Source of the DNA: Janthinobacterium silvisoli
GTDB lineage: Bacteria; Pseudomonadota; Gammaproteobacteria; Burkholderiales; Burkholderiaceae_D
Reading direction: 5' to 3'
NCBI RefSeq assembly: GCF_014200725.1
Contig: NZ_JACHCL010000002.1
Coordinates: 1,325,176-1,389,175 of the forward strand
DNA length: 64,000 bases
Shown: one piece after another, positions 41,051-50,050 of the stretch
How positions within the stretch are numbered: position 1 is the first letter of the stretch
Layout: each line of letters begins with the position of its first letter
Notes under the pieces: generated by a model
Told to the model about the DNA's origin: nothing
Seen by the model: only the letters and a program-made list of their open reading frames with translations
Databases searched by the model: none
Program-made: the position numbers and the translations under genes

Positions 41051-42331
41051 ATGTATTCACTCGCGTTTTCGATTTTGTTTGTTTCCATCCTCATTTTGAC
41101 CCTGGTCGTGCGCTTCTGGCTCGCTTCCCGGCAAATTCGCCATGTGCTGGCCCACCGCGCAGCCGTGCCCGCAGAATTTGCCGAAAAGATCCCGCTGGCC
41201 GCGCACCAGAAGGCCGCCGACTACACGGTCGCCAAGACCAAGTTCGGCTTGCTGACCTTGCTCGTCAATAGCGGCGTGCTGATCGGTTTTACCCTGCTGG
41301 GCGGCCTGCAATGGCTGGCCGGGCATCTGCAGGCGCTGACGGGCACGGGCATGTGGTCACAGATCGCGCTGATCGTGGCCTTTGCCGTCATTTCCGGCCT
41401 GATCGACCTGCCTTTCGATTATTACCGCCAGTTCGTGCTGGAACAGCGCTTCGGCTTCAACACCATGCGCCGTGGCCTGTTCTTTGCCGATATGCTCAAG
41501 GGTGCGCTGCTGGGCGCCGCCATCGGCCTGCCGCTACTGTGGGTAGTCTTGAGCCTGATGGCCAAGTCGGGCGACCTGTGGTGGCTGTACGCCTGGTTCG
41601 TGTGGAGCGGCTTCCAACTGCTGATGATGGTGCTGTACCCTACCGTGATCGCCCCACTATTTAATAAATTCGTGCCGCTGGCCGACGAGTCCCTGAAAAG
41701 CCGCATCGAAGGCTTGATGCAGCGCGTGGGTTTCGCTTCGAAAGGCTTGTTCGTCATGGACGGTTCCAAGCGCAGCGCCCATGGCAATGCGTATTTCTCG
41801 GGCTTTGGCGCCAACAAGCGCATCGTTTTCTTCGACACCCTGCTGTCGCGCCTGGCGCCGCAGGAAATCGAAGCCGTGCTGGCGCACGAGCTGGGGCATT
41901 TCAAGCTCAAGCACATCGTCAAGCGCATCGCCATGATGTTTTTGATCTCGCTGGGTTTCCTGGCGCTGCTGGGCTACCTGAAGACGCAGCCGTGGTTTTA
42001 TGCGGGCCTGGGCGTCAATCCCGTGGCGCTGACCTTATCTGGCCAGGGCCAGGGGACGGATGCGCTGGCCCTGCTGCTGTTCATGCTGGTGTTGCCGGTC
42101 TTTACCTTCTTGCTGGGCCCCTTGAGTTCGCTCAGCTCGCGCAAGCACGAATTCGAGGCGGACGCCTTTGCCGCCACACACACGCAAGCGGACGACCTGG
42201 TGTCGGCGCTGGTGAAAATGTATGAAGACAATGCCTCGACCCTGACGCCCGACCCGCTGCACTCTGCTTTTTATGACTCGCACCCGCCGGCCAGTGTACG
42301 CATCCGCCACCTGAAAGGAGCAGCCGCATGA
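41051..42331 (+). CDS. M48-family membrane metallopeptidase (Ste24-like)
   Basis: 426 residues from the ATG at 41051. Several membrane helices flank the catalytic domain. The zinc motif HELGH occurs at residues 279-283 (EIEAVLAHELGHFKLKHI), and the third ligand lies in SSRKHEFEADAFAA. The N-terminal part (residues 60-170) matches the CAAX prenyl protease 1 N-terminal domain, with FDYYRQFVLEQRFGFN as a marker. Bacterial members degrade membrane proteins in quality control; the true substrate here is not known. Its stop overlaps phhB by 4 bases (ATGA), so the two are co-translated, and rsgA follows in the same way. Confidence 0.9.
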   Translation: MYSLAFSILFVSILILTLVVRFWLASRQIRHVLAHRAAVPAEFAEKIPLAAHQKAADYTVAKTKFGLLTLLVNSGVLIGFTLLGGLQWLAGHLQALTGTGMWSQIALIVAFAVISGLIDLPFDYYRQFVLEQRFGFNTMRRGLFFADMLKGALLGAAIGLPLLWVVLSLMAKSGDLWWLYAWFVWSGFQLLMMVLYPTVIAPLFNKFVPLADESLKSRIEGLMQRVGFASKGLFVMDGSKRSAHGNAYFSGFGANKRIVFFDTLLSRLAPQEIEAVLAHELGHFKLKHIVKRIAMMFLISLGFLALLGYLKTQPWFYAGLGVNPVALTLSGQGQGTDALALLLFMLVLPVFTFLLGPLSSLSSRKHEFEADAFAATHTQADDLVSALVKMYEDNASTLTPDPLHSAFYDSHPPASVRIRHLKGAAA

Positions 42332-42687
42332 GCACCGATACCGTTCCATTGGAACAACAAGATTGCTCGCCGCAGCAGCAGGCATTGAGCGACGTTGACG
42401 CGGCCGCGCTGCTGGCCCTGCTGCCCCAGTGGTCGCTGCAAAACGGCAAGCTATGCCGCGACTTTGGTTTCAAGAATTATTACCAGACCCTGGCGTTCGT
42501 GAACGCCCTGGCGCATATGACACACAAACAAGACCATCACCCGGAGCTCATCATTAATTACAAAACCTGCGCCGTGCGCTACGACACCCACTCGGTCAAC
42601 GAGGGTGCCGGTGGCCTGTCGGCCAACGACTTCATCTGCGCCGCCAAGGCTGACCTCATCTACGATAGCGGCGTGACGGCACCATGA
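42328..42687 (+). CDS. phhB: pterin-4a-carbinolamine dehydratase
   Basis: 119 residues, normal for the family. The conserved active-site block is [20 protein letters not shown] (about residues 70-89) followed by [15 protein letters not shown], giving the HH-P and Thr-His residues of the dehydratase. The enzyme regenerates quinonoid dihydrobiopterin after phenylalanine hydroxylase turnover; no hydroxylase gene is adjacent. The gene overlaps both neighbours by ATGA (peptidase upstream, rsgA downstream), so a compact three-gene operon is likely. Confidence 0.9.
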   Translation: MSTDTVPLEQQDCSPQQQALSDVDAAALLALLPQWSLQNGKLCRDFGFKNYYQTLAFVNALAHMTHKQDHHPELIINYKTCAVRYDTHSVNEGAGGLSANDFICAAKADLIYDSGVTAP

Positions 42688-43589
42688 GCGACAGCAAATT
42701 AAGCGGCGTCATCATCGCCGCCCACGGCCGCCATTACCTGGCCGACGTGGATGGCGCCAAGCTGCAATGCGTAACGCGCGGCAAGAAGACCAATGTGGCC
42801 GTGGGCGATATCGTGCACCTGACGCGCACGTCCAGCGACCAGGCAGTGATCGACCGCATCGAAGAACGCAAGACCCTGCTGTACCGCTCGGACCAATATA
42901 AATCCAAGCTGCTGGCAGCCAACCTGACGCAGCTGTTCATCGTGGTGGCGACCGAACCGGGCTTTGCCGACGACCTGATTTCGCGCTCGCTGGTGGCGGC
43001 CGACGCGGCCGGTATCGAGGCGCGCATCATCCTCAATAAAACCGATGTGACGGCCTCGCTGGAAAAAACCCGTGAACGCCTGCTGCCGTACTCCTCGCTC
43101 GGCTACCCGGTGCATGAAGTGTCGGCGCGCGCCCAGCCTGAACACGCGGTAGCCACCTTGGCGCCGCTGCTGGCAGGCCAGTCATCGATCTTGATCGGCC
43201 AGTCAGGCATGGGCAAGTCCTCCCTGATCAACCTGCTGGTGCCGGACGCCGACATCGCCGTGCGCGAAATCTCGGCCGCGCTCGACACGGGCAAGCACAC
43301 CACCACGTTTACGCGCCTGTACAAGCTCGACGAATTGGGCCAGCACAGCTCCATCATCGATTCGCCGGGTTTCCAGGAATTCGGCCTGTATCACTTGAGC
43401 GAAGGCATGCTGGAACGCGCATTCCGCGAATTCCAGCCCTACCTGGGCGGCTGCAAATTCTACAATTGCCGCCATTTGATCGAGCCCCAATGCGCGATCC
43501 TGCAAGCCTTGGCCGACGGCAAGATCGCCAGGATGCGCCACACCCTGTATGGCCAGCTGCTGCACGAATCGGCGCAAACGCTGTATTGA
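42684..43589 (+). CDS. rsgA: ribosome small-subunit-dependent GTPase RsgA
   Basis: 301 residues. The N-terminal OB fold (about residues 1-75) precedes a circularly permuted GTPase whose motifs appear in the order G4 (LNKTDV), G1 ([14 protein letters not shown]) and G3 (DSPGFQEF), with the switch I Thr in [10 protein letters not shown]. The C-terminal zinc-binding part is [16 protein letters not shown]. RsgA checks late 30S subunit maturation. It is the last gene of the peptidase-phhB-rsgA operon; a GC hairpin without a T tract (43598-43622) follows the stop. Confidence 0.95.
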   Translation: MSDSKLSGVIIAAHGRHYLADVDGAKLQCVTRGKKTNVAVGDIVHLTRTSSDQAVIDRIEERKTLLYRSDQYKSKLLAANLTQLFIVVATEPGFADDLISRSLVAADAAGIEARIILNKTDVTASLEKTRERLLPYSSLGYPVHEVSARAQPEHAVATLAPLLAGQSSILIGQSGMGKSSLINLLVPDADIAVREISAALDTGKHTTTFTRLYKLDELGQHSSIIDSPGFQEFGLYHLSEGMLERAFREFQPYLGGCKFYNCRHLIEPQCAILQALADGKIARMRHTLYGQLLHESAQTLY

Positions 43590-43871
43590 TCTTCAGTTCC
43601 CTGCCGCTGCCTGCGGCAGGGACTCAAACCAAAGCAAGCTCTGTAATTCCCAGTAAAACAAAATTTAATTTTGTCACTGGAATCGTTATCCGGCATTAAT
43701 CCCAAATCCATCCCGGTTTTTTGCGTTTCAGCGCCAGAAACCTGCCTTTCATCGCCTGCCGCTGGCTGCGGCACATGACGTTTGCTACCTTGATATCTGT
43801 CCCTGCAGGAAACCTGGCAGCGACGACACGGTCTAACTTCTTATCCTCAACCCTGATTGAAGGTGAATATC
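43590..43871. other. 282-base intergenic region with several inverted repeats
   Basis: Contains hairpin TCCCTGCCG...CGGCAGGGA (43598-43622), the 31-base palindrome at 43650-43680, and a second hairpin CTGCCGCTGGCTGCGGCA (43756-43773) that repeats the first one's core. No small gene is supported. The last ~90 bases must carry the promoter of the exported protein gene at 43872, but no consensus was found. Confidence 0.5.
43650..43680. repeat. 31-base imperfect palindrome
   Basis: CCAGT...ACTGG outer arms and ACAAAATT-T-AATTTTGT inner arms form a nearly continuous AT-rich dyad, not followed by a T tract. It may be a protein-binding site or an mRNA hairpin downstream of rsgA. Confidence 0.5.
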
Positions 43872-44339
43872 ATGCAAACCTCACGCCGCCTCTCTTTTAC
43901 CGCTGCCGCCCTGGCCGCCACAGCATTGCTGACGCTCGCTTGCGCCAGCTCCCTGGCGCAAGCCGCCCCTCCCGACAGTGTCCATGTCAGCGTCGGTGCG
44001 CCCTACCACGTCACCGCGCAGGAAGCGCTCGATATTGAAAACAGTTATGCACTATCGAATCAACAGATACTGGTGGTGCGGGTGCAGGATCAACACTTCT
44101 TTGGCCGGCTGGCCAACAAGGACCAGCTCATGCAAGGACAAAGACAGGAAGTGGAAATCTACGCCCAGGCACCCGGCAAGTTTGTCACCAAGCGCGGCGC
44201 CAGCTTTGTATTCAGCAATGCTGGCGAGCATGTGGTGATTGATGACGCCCAGCTATTACCAGGACTGCGCGTGCCGGCCGACAGCCGCAACGCCAGCACG
44301 CGCGATGGCAGTACCAGCATCCGGCTGGTGTCGCGCTGA
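43872..44339 (+). CDS. exported protein of unknown function
   Basis: 155 residues from the ATG at 43872 (GAAGGTGAATATC upstream; a TTG five codons earlier is rejected). Residues 1-36 are a Sec signal peptide (…TLACASSLAQAAPP). The mature part is predicted to be mostly beta structure, with VHVSVGAPYHVTAQEALDIE and QILVVRVQDQHFFGRLANK, and ends in a Ser/Arg/Asn-rich tail (PADSRNASTRDGSTSIRL). The single Cys, within LTLACASS, could be a weak lipobox, but its context is not convincing. I do not recognise a family. It stands upstream of, and on the same strand as, the sensor kinase gene, 138 bases apart; periplasmic input to the kinase is only a guess. Confidence 0.65.
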   Translation: MQTSRRLSFTAAALAATALLTLACASSLAQAAPPDSVHVSVGAPYHVTAQEALDIENSYALSNQQILVVRVQDQHFFGRLANKDQLMQGQRQEVEIYAQAPGKFVTKRGASFVFSNAGEHVVIDDAQLLPGLRVPADSRNASTRDGSTSIRLVSR

Positions 44340-44477
44340 ACTGGTGCGCGGCCGCCACGCCTGCGTGTGGAATCGCTGCCACAAACCGAACACCTCCCCC
44401 GATGCAGCTTACAATGCGGTCACTGATGGCCGTGTGATCACCGGCCATGATTACTGTTTGCGGGGGAGATGGTTTGC

Positions 44478-47339
44478 ATGGAGATGTACGCGCTCGAACA
44501 TGATATAGCACTGTGGGAAAGCGCTTTATTGCCCTTGCACGGTACGGCGCGTCTGCCACTGCTGCTTTTGCTATCCTGGCATTTGCGGCAACGTGACTGT
44601 GGCCGCTCCAAACTGCTGAGCGAGGAAGCGGGCGCCCTGTTGCCGCTGGCCAGCCTGACATCCGAGGAGCAAGCGCAGGCCGCTGCGCGGCTGCAACTGG
44701 TGCAGGCAGAACTGTTATGGCTGCGCGCCGAACTCGACGCGGCCGAAGCAATGGCCATGCGCGCCCATGCCACACTCAGGGCGCTGAATGATGGCGCCGG
44801 CTGCGCGGACGTCCACTGGCTGCTCTCTTCGATCGCCGTCGACCGTGGCGACCATGCGGGCTGCGATGCCCAATTGCAGGCGGCAGGTATCGAGGCGCGC
44901 AGTGCCGGCGACACCATGCGCGCCGACCTGGCCGATGCGGCAACCGCGCGCTGGGCGGTGCTGCGCGATGCACAGACAGCCCAGGCGCGCTGGAGTGATC
45001 ACTTTCCCGCCCAGGCCACACACGGCGATGGACAGCTGGCCGCACCGCTGGCGGCCTGGGTGCACGACTTCCATGGCTTACTGGCACGTAATTCACGCGA
45101 CCTGGGCCGGGCCGCCGGCCACTATATGCAAAGCTATGAAGCGGCGCTGGAAAGCGGGCAACTGCGTGCAGCGATCACGGCCGCCGCCAATATTGGCGAC
45201 TGCCTTGCCAACCTCAACGATCATCAATCGGCGCTGGAATGGATGCAGTGCGCGCTGGACCTGGCGCGCCCGACGGGCTGGCCGCGCAGCATCGGCGCTT
45301 GCCAGATGCATACGGCGGAAACCATGCGCAAGCTGGGCCGCCTGGATGCGGCGGAAGAATTGCTGGGCGAAGCGCTGCGCCTGCTGGCGCCCATGTCCGG
45401 CGCGCGCAGCTACGCCAATGCCCTCTTCTATTTTGGCGAGCTGAGCCTGGACAAGGGGGAATACGATACGGCGCTGGGCGCCTTCCGCCAGCTGGCGCAA
45501 CGCGCCGAGGCCCTGGGCCAGGCTGATTTTCGCTGCCTGGCCCAGCGCGGCAGCGCGCACGCGCTCTCTTACCTGGACCGGCCGGATGACGCACATCTGG
45601 CAGCCCGGCGCGCGCTGCAGCTGGCCACCCAGCAGGGCGACGCCATCAACCAGATCGCGGCCCTGCGCGTGCTGGCGATGCTGCATGCGCGCCACGATTT
45701 GCCGCCGCCGCCCGGCATGGCCGAGCGCAATCCGGCGCTGCATTATCTGCGCCAAGCGCTGCAGGTCGCCGACGCCATCGATGGCTATTCGCCACCGGGC
45801 GAACTGTTCGACGCGCTGGCCCGCGAATACGCGCATGTGGGCGACTATGCGCGCGCCTACGATATCGCCCTGGAAGCGGGTGCTGCACGTGAAAAAAGCC
45901 ACACGCAGCAAGCCACCAACCGCGCCATCGCCATGCAGGTGCACCACCAGACGGAACATGCGCGCTCGGAGGGCTACCATCACCGCGAACTGGCCGCCTC
46001 CGAAGCGCGCCGCGCCGAAGTGCTGCAGCAAACCAGCGACACGCTCGAGCGCCTGTCGGCCATCGGCCAGGAAATCACCACCCACCTGGATGCGGACGCT
46101 GTGTTCCAGGTGCTGGACCGCCACGTGCATGCGCTGCTGTCGGCCCATACCTTCGCCGTCTACATGCTGGACTCTGCCGGCACGGTGCTGCGGCGCGCGT
46201 ACGGCATGGAGGCAGGCCAGCTGCTGCCCGACAACGCCATCCCGCTCAATAATCCGCGCGCCTATTCCGTGCGCTGCCTGCTGGGCCGCAGCGAAGTGTA
46301 TGTGCCCCAGGTACCGGCCAGGCGCCACGCCTATACCGTGCCCGGCACCCGGCATAACCAGAGCGTGCTGTACGTGCCCTTGACGGTGGGCGAACGGGTG
46401 CTGGGCGTGATGACGGTGCAAAGCTGCGATGCGGATGCCTACGGCGAGCGCGAACGGCTGATCTTCCGCACCTTGTGCGCGTATGGCGCCATCGCGCTCG
46501 ACAACGCCAATGCCTATCGTCAGTTGCAGGATGCCCAGGCAAAGCTGGTGTCGCAGGAAAAACTGGCCGCCCTGGGTTCGCTGATGGCCGGCGTGGCGCA
46601 TGAACTCAATACGCCGATCGGCAACAGCCTGCTGATCGCCAGCACCCTGCAGCAAAGAACGGAAGATGTCGAGCGCCTCATGAATGGCCCGGGCCTGCGC
46701 CGCTCCGAGCTGGCCAGCTATATAGACGATGCAGCCAAGGGGGCGGCGCTGGTGATGCGGGGACTGCATAGCGCGGCCGAACTGGTCAACAGCTTCAAGC
46801 AGGTGGCCGTCGACCGCACTACCGAGCAGCGGCGCCAGTTCGACCTGCAGCAGCTCAGCAACGAAGTCATCGCCACCGTGATGAACCGCATCCGCAGCTC
46901 GGGCCACAGGATCGAGACCGAGATCGCATCGGGCATCGCCCTCGACAGCTATCCAGGCCCCCTGGGCCAGGTGCTGACCAATTTGATCAATAACGCCCTG
47001 CTGCACGCTTTTGGCCACCTGGATAAAAATGGCAACGGCAGCGGTGGCGTAATGCACCTGCACGCCACAGCCAGCGCCACGCATGTGCAGATCCGTTTCA
47101 ACGACAATGGCGCCGGCATCGCCGAACGGCATCTGTCGCGTATCTTCGACCCCTTCTTCACTACCAAGCTGGGCCAGGGCGGCAGCGGACTGGGACTGTC
47201 GATCAGCTACAACATCGTCACAGCCTTGCTGGGCGGGCAGATCCAGGTCGCCAGCAGCAGCGCCGGCACCTGCTTTACGCTAGATCTGCCACTGGTGGCG
47301 CCCCGGCTGGACTCGGCAGAGCCTGCCAATATCTATTAG
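44478..47339 (+). CDS. orphan TPR-GAF sensor histidine kinase
   Basis: 953 residues from the ATG at 44478, placed 9 bases after GGGGAG; an ATG at 44469 would follow that site directly. Residues ~60-450 are helical repeats of TPR/MalT character (ALEWMQCALDLAR, GEYDTALGAFRQLAQRAEAL). A linker coiled coil (HARSEGYHHRELAASEARRA) leads to a GAF domain (about residues 530-680). The kinase core follows: HisKA with MAGVAHELNTPIGNSLLIAS (His at residue 708) and HATPase with VLTNLINNALLHAF (N box), NDNGAGIAERH and GSGLGLSIS. No membrane helix and no receiver gene are near, so it is a cytosolic orphan kinase. The TPR part may bind a protein or small ligand. Confidence 0.9.
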   Translation: MEMYALEHDIALWESALLPLHGTARLPLLLLLSWHLRQRDCGRSKLLSEEAGALLPLASLTSEEQAQAAARLQLVQAELLWLRAELDAAEAMAMRAHATLRALNDGAGCADVHWLLSSIAVDRGDHAGCDAQLQAAGIEARSAGDTMRADLADAATARWAVLRDAQTAQARWSDHFPAQATHGDGQLAAPLAAWVHDFHGLLARNSRDLGRAAGHYMQSYEAALESGQLRAAITAAANIGDCLANLNDHQSALEWMQCALDLARPTGWPRSIGACQMHTAETMRKLGRLDAAEELLGEALRLLAPMSGARSYANALFYFGELSLDKGEYDTALGAFRQLAQRAEALGQADFRCLAQRGSAHALSYLDRPDDAHLAARRALQLATQQGDAINQIAALRVLAMLHARHDLPPPPGMAERNPALHYLRQALQVADAIDGYSPPGELFDALAREYAHVGDYARAYDIALEAGAAREKSHTQQATNRAIAMQVHHQTEHARSEGYHHRELAASEARRAEVLQQTSDTLERLSAIGQEITTHLDADAVFQVLDRHVHALLSAHTFAVYMLDSAGTVLRRAYGMEAGQLLPDNAIPLNNPRAYSVRCLLGRSEVYVPQVPARRHAYTVPGTRHNQSVLYVPLTVGERVLGVMTVQSCDADAYGERERLIFRTLCAYGAIALDNANAYRQLQDAQAKLVSQEKLAALGSLMAGVAHELNTPIGNSLLIASTLQQRTEDVERLMNGPGLRRSELASYIDDAAKGAALVMRGLHSAAELVNSFKQVAVDRTTEQRRQFDLQQLSNEVIATVMNRIRSSGHRIETEIASGIALDSYPGPLGQVLTNLINNALLHAFGHLDKNGNGSGGVMHLHATASATHVQIRFNDNGAGIAERHLSRIFDPFFTTKLGQGGSGLGLSISYNIVTALLGGQIQVASSSAGTCFTLDLPLVAPRLDSAEPANIY

Positions 47340-47631
47340 AACCGCAGAGCCCTCATGGGGGCGGCATAATGGGGACGATACTTGTCTACACAAGTACCCG
47401 GCCCGCCTATCTTTCCAATCTAAAAGCAAAACCCTTATAATTGAACGGCTGTAGTTCTTGCCATTGCAATATTTTTAACTTGGCAATATGCATCGCGTCG
47501 CGCCACCAGGGCGTGCACAACGGTCAACTCAGCAGCGCGCCGGGGCAAGGCTCATCAGCGAAGTTGTCAAGCTGAGACACCCGGCGGGAAAGGCACGCCG
47601 CCGGCGGCCTGCGCATCTTCACGTGGTCATT
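47340..47631 (+). promoter_or_regulatory. argF upstream region with -10-like TATAAT and long leader
   Basis: 292 bases without a gene. A perfect TATAAT (47436-47441) has TTTCCA (47412-47417) 18 bases upstream as a weak -35. Using it, the argF leader would be about 185 bases. Partial repeats TTGCCATTGCAATATT and TTGGCAATATGC flank the middle (about 47459-47492). No ArgR box of the classical AT-rich form was recognised. Confidence 0.4.
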
Positions 47632-48552
47632 ATGTCGACAAAAAAACCGATCAAGCATTACCTCCAGTTCTCCGATTTCACGTTGGAAGAGTACGAATAC
47701 GTGATCGAGCGCGCCCACCTGATCAAGCGTAAGTTCAAGAACTACGAGATCTATCACCCACTGATCGACCGAACACTGGTCATGGTCTTTGAAAAGAACT
47801 CGACCCGCACCCGCCTCTCGTTCGAGGCCGGCATGCACCAGCTGGGCGGCGCCGCCATCTACCTGAACACGCGCGATTCCCAGCTGGGCCGCGGCGAGCC
47901 GGTGGAAGACGCCGGCCAGGTCATGTCGCGCATGTGCGACATCATCATGGTGCGCACCTTCGGCCAGGACATCATCGAGCGTTTCGCCGCCAATTCGCGC
48001 GTGCCGGTGATCAATGGCCTGACCAATGAACACCATCCATGCCAGGTGTTTGCCGATATCTTCACCTATATCGAACACCGCGGCTCGATCGCCGGCAAGA
48101 TCGTTGCCTGGATCGGCGACGCCAACAATATGTTGTATTCGTGGCTGCAGGCGGCCGAAGTATTCGGTTTCCACGTGAATGTCTCGACGCCGAAAGGCTA
48201 TGATATCGACCTGTCGCAAGTGAAGACGGAACGCTACACCTTCTTCGACAACCCATCGGACGCCTGCGGGGGTGCGCACCTGGTCAACACGGACGTGTGG
48301 ACCAGCATGGGTTACGAAGCAGAAAACGCGGCCCGTATCGCCGCCTTCGATGGCTGGATCGTCGACGGCGCCAAGATGGCCCGCGCCGCGCCCGACGCGC
48401 TGTTCATGCACTGCCTGCCTGCCCACCGCGGCGAGGAAGTGGCCGCCGAAGTAATCGACGGCCCGCAATCGGTGGTGTGGGACGAGGCGGAAAATCGCCT
48501 GCACGTGCAAAAAGCCCTGATTGAATACCTGTTACTGGGTAAAATCAACTAA
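47632..48552 (+). CDS. argF: ornithine carbamoyltransferase
   Basis: 306 residues from the ATG at 47632; the frame is open upstream but the conserved protein starts at KKPIKHYLQFSDFT. Carbamoyl-phosphate-binding KNSTRTRLSFE (about residue 53), the HHPCQVFADI segment and the ornithine-binding HCLPAHRGEE (about residue 263) are all present. It converts ornithine and carbamoyl phosphate to citrulline in arginine synthesis, and the product feeds the argG enzyme encoded 67 bases downstream. The upstream region carries a TATAAT and a long leader. Confidence 0.95.
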   Translation: MSTKKPIKHYLQFSDFTLEEYEYVIERAHLIKRKFKNYEIYHPLIDRTLVMVFEKNSTRTRLSFEAGMHQLGGAAIYLNTRDSQLGRGEPVEDAGQVMSRMCDIIMVRTFGQDIIERFAANSRVPVINGLTNEHHPCQVFADIFTYIEHRGSIAGKIVAWIGDANNMLYSWLQAAEVFGFHVNVSTPKGYDIDLSQVKTERYTFFDNPSDACGGAHLVNTDVWTSMGYEAENAARIAAFDGWIVDGAKMARAAPDALFMHCLPAHRGEEVAAEVIDGPQSVVWDEAENRLHVQKALIEYLLLGKIN

Positions 48553-48557
48553 GTCTT

Positions 48558-48563
48558 TATAAT
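48558..48563 (+). promoter_or_regulatory. -10-like TATAAT between argF and argG
   Basis: TATAAT in the context TCTTTATAATTGGCAG, resembling the argF context CCCTTATAATTGAACG. It lies 5 bases past the argF stop and 56 bases before the argG ATG. The -35 region is not consensus, so it may give only an additional, regulated argG start besides read-through from argF. Confidence 0.3.
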
Positions 48564-48619
48564 TGGCAGCACCCGGCAGCAGCAGTATTACATTGAATAC
48601 AACGACAACTGGAAGCAAT

Positions 48620-49855
48620 ATGAGCGACATTAAAAAAGTAGTCCTGGCCTATTCCGGCGGACTCGATACCTCCGTCATCCTGAAATGGCTGCAAGATAAC
48701 TACCAGTGCGAAATCGTCACCTTCACGGCCGACCTGGGCCAGGGCGAAGAACTGGAACCGGCACGCGCCAAGGCGATCAAGTTCGGCATCAAGCCGGAAA
48801 ACATCCATATCGAAGATGTACGCGAAGAATTCGTGCGCGATTTCGTCTTCCCGATGTTCCGCGCCAATACCGTGTATGAAGGCGAATACCTGCTGGGCAC
48901 CTCGATTGCCCGCCCATTGATCGCCAAGCGCCTGATCGAAATCGCCAACGCCACCGGCGCCGATGCGATTTCGCACGGCGCAACCGGCAAGGGCAATGAC
49001 CAGGTGCGTTTCGAACTGGGCGCCTACGCGCTGAAACCAGGCGTAAAAATCATCGCCCCATGGCGCGAGTGGGATTTGCTGTCGCGTGAAAAACTGCTGA
49101 AATACGCAGAAGACGCCGGCATCGAAATCGACATGAAACACAAGAACGGCGGCGCGCCCTACTCGATGGACGCCAACCTGCTGCACATCAGCTTTGAAGG
49201 CCGCCACCTGGAAAACCCAAGTGCCGAAGCCGAAGAAAGCATGTGGCGCTGGACCGTCAGCCCTGAAAAAGCGCCGGACGAAGCCGAATACCTGGACATC
49301 GAATACGAAAAAGGCGATATCGTCGCCATCAACGGCGTGCGCATGTCGCCGGCCACTGTATTGGCTGAACTGAACAAGGTGGGCGGCAAGCATGGCGTAG
49401 GCCGCCTGGACCTGGTGGAAAACCGCTATGTCGGCATGAAATCGCGCGGCTGCTATGAAACGCCAGGCGGCACCATCATGCTCAAAGCGCACCGCGCCAT
49501 CGAATCGATCACCCTGGACCGCGAAGTGGCCCACCTGAAAGATGATCTGATGCCACGCTACGCTTCGATGATCTACAACGGCTACTGGTGGGCGCCTGAG
49601 CGCGTCGCGCTGCAAACCCTGATCGATCATACGCAGCAAACCGTGAACGGCTGGGTACGCATCAAGTTGTACAAGGGCAATGTGATCGTCGTCTCGCGCG
49701 ATTCGAAAACCGATTCGCTGTTCGACATGAACATCGCCACTTTCGACGAAGACGGCGGCGCCTACAACCAGGCCGACGCTGGCGGCTTCATCAAGCTGAA
49801 CGCTCTGCGCATGCGCATCGCCGCCATCGCGCGCGAAAAACGCGGCCAGAAGTAA
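48620..49855 (+). CDS. argG: argininosuccinate synthase
   Basis: 411 residues from the ATG at 48620 (TGGAAGCAAT upstream). The N-terminal PP-loop [18 protein letters not shown] binds ATP; further family blocks are [17 protein letters not shown] (about residue 118) and [20 protein letters not shown]. It joins citrulline and aspartate using ATP. It follows argF on the same strand without an intervening terminator and ends at a good terminator (49893-49915). Confidence 0.96.
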   Translation: MSDIKKVVLAYSGGLDTSVILKWLQDNYQCEIVTFTADLGQGEELEPARAKAIKFGIKPENIHIEDVREEFVRDFVFPMFRANTVYEGEYLLGTSIARPLIAKRLIEIANATGADAISHGATGKGNDQVRFELGAYALKPGVKIIAPWREWDLLSREKLLKYAEDAGIEIDMKHKNGGAPYSMDANLLHISFEGRHLENPSAEAEESMWRWTVSPEKAPDEAEYLDIEYEKGDIVAINGVRMSPATVLAELNKVGGKHGVGRLDLVENRYVGMKSRGCYETPGGTIMLKAHRAIESITLDREVAHLKDDLMPRYASMIYNGYWWAPERVALQTLIDHTQQTVNGWVRIKLYKGNVIVVSRDSKTDSLFDMNIATFDEDGGAYNQADAGGFIKLNALRMRIAAIAREKRGQK

Positions 49856-49892
49856 TCAGCATCCCGGCAGCTATCATATCGATGCCTGCATG

Positions 49893-49915
49893 AGCCGCCT
49901 TCGGGCGGCTTTTTT
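49893..49915 (+). terminator. Rho-independent terminator of argG
   Basis: AGCCGCC-TTCG-GGCGGCT followed by TTTTT; a classic UUCG-loop terminator 37 bases past the argG stop. Confidence 0.92.
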
Positions 49916-50050
49916 GCATCTTGAGCGCACTCAGGCGCAAAATCCTGCCCTGATGCCGCCCGCCCATACCATGAAATACCCCCATTTTGCTGTCTGCATG
50001 GCAAAATGCTACAGTGCAAATTAGTTGAACTTTCCCGATCCGGAGCCCCC

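Noticed and set aside
45093..47132. Open frame of about 680 codons opposite the histidine kinase
   Set aside because: His/Gln/Arg-rich shadow of the kinase gene, which has intact catalytic motifs on the plus strand.
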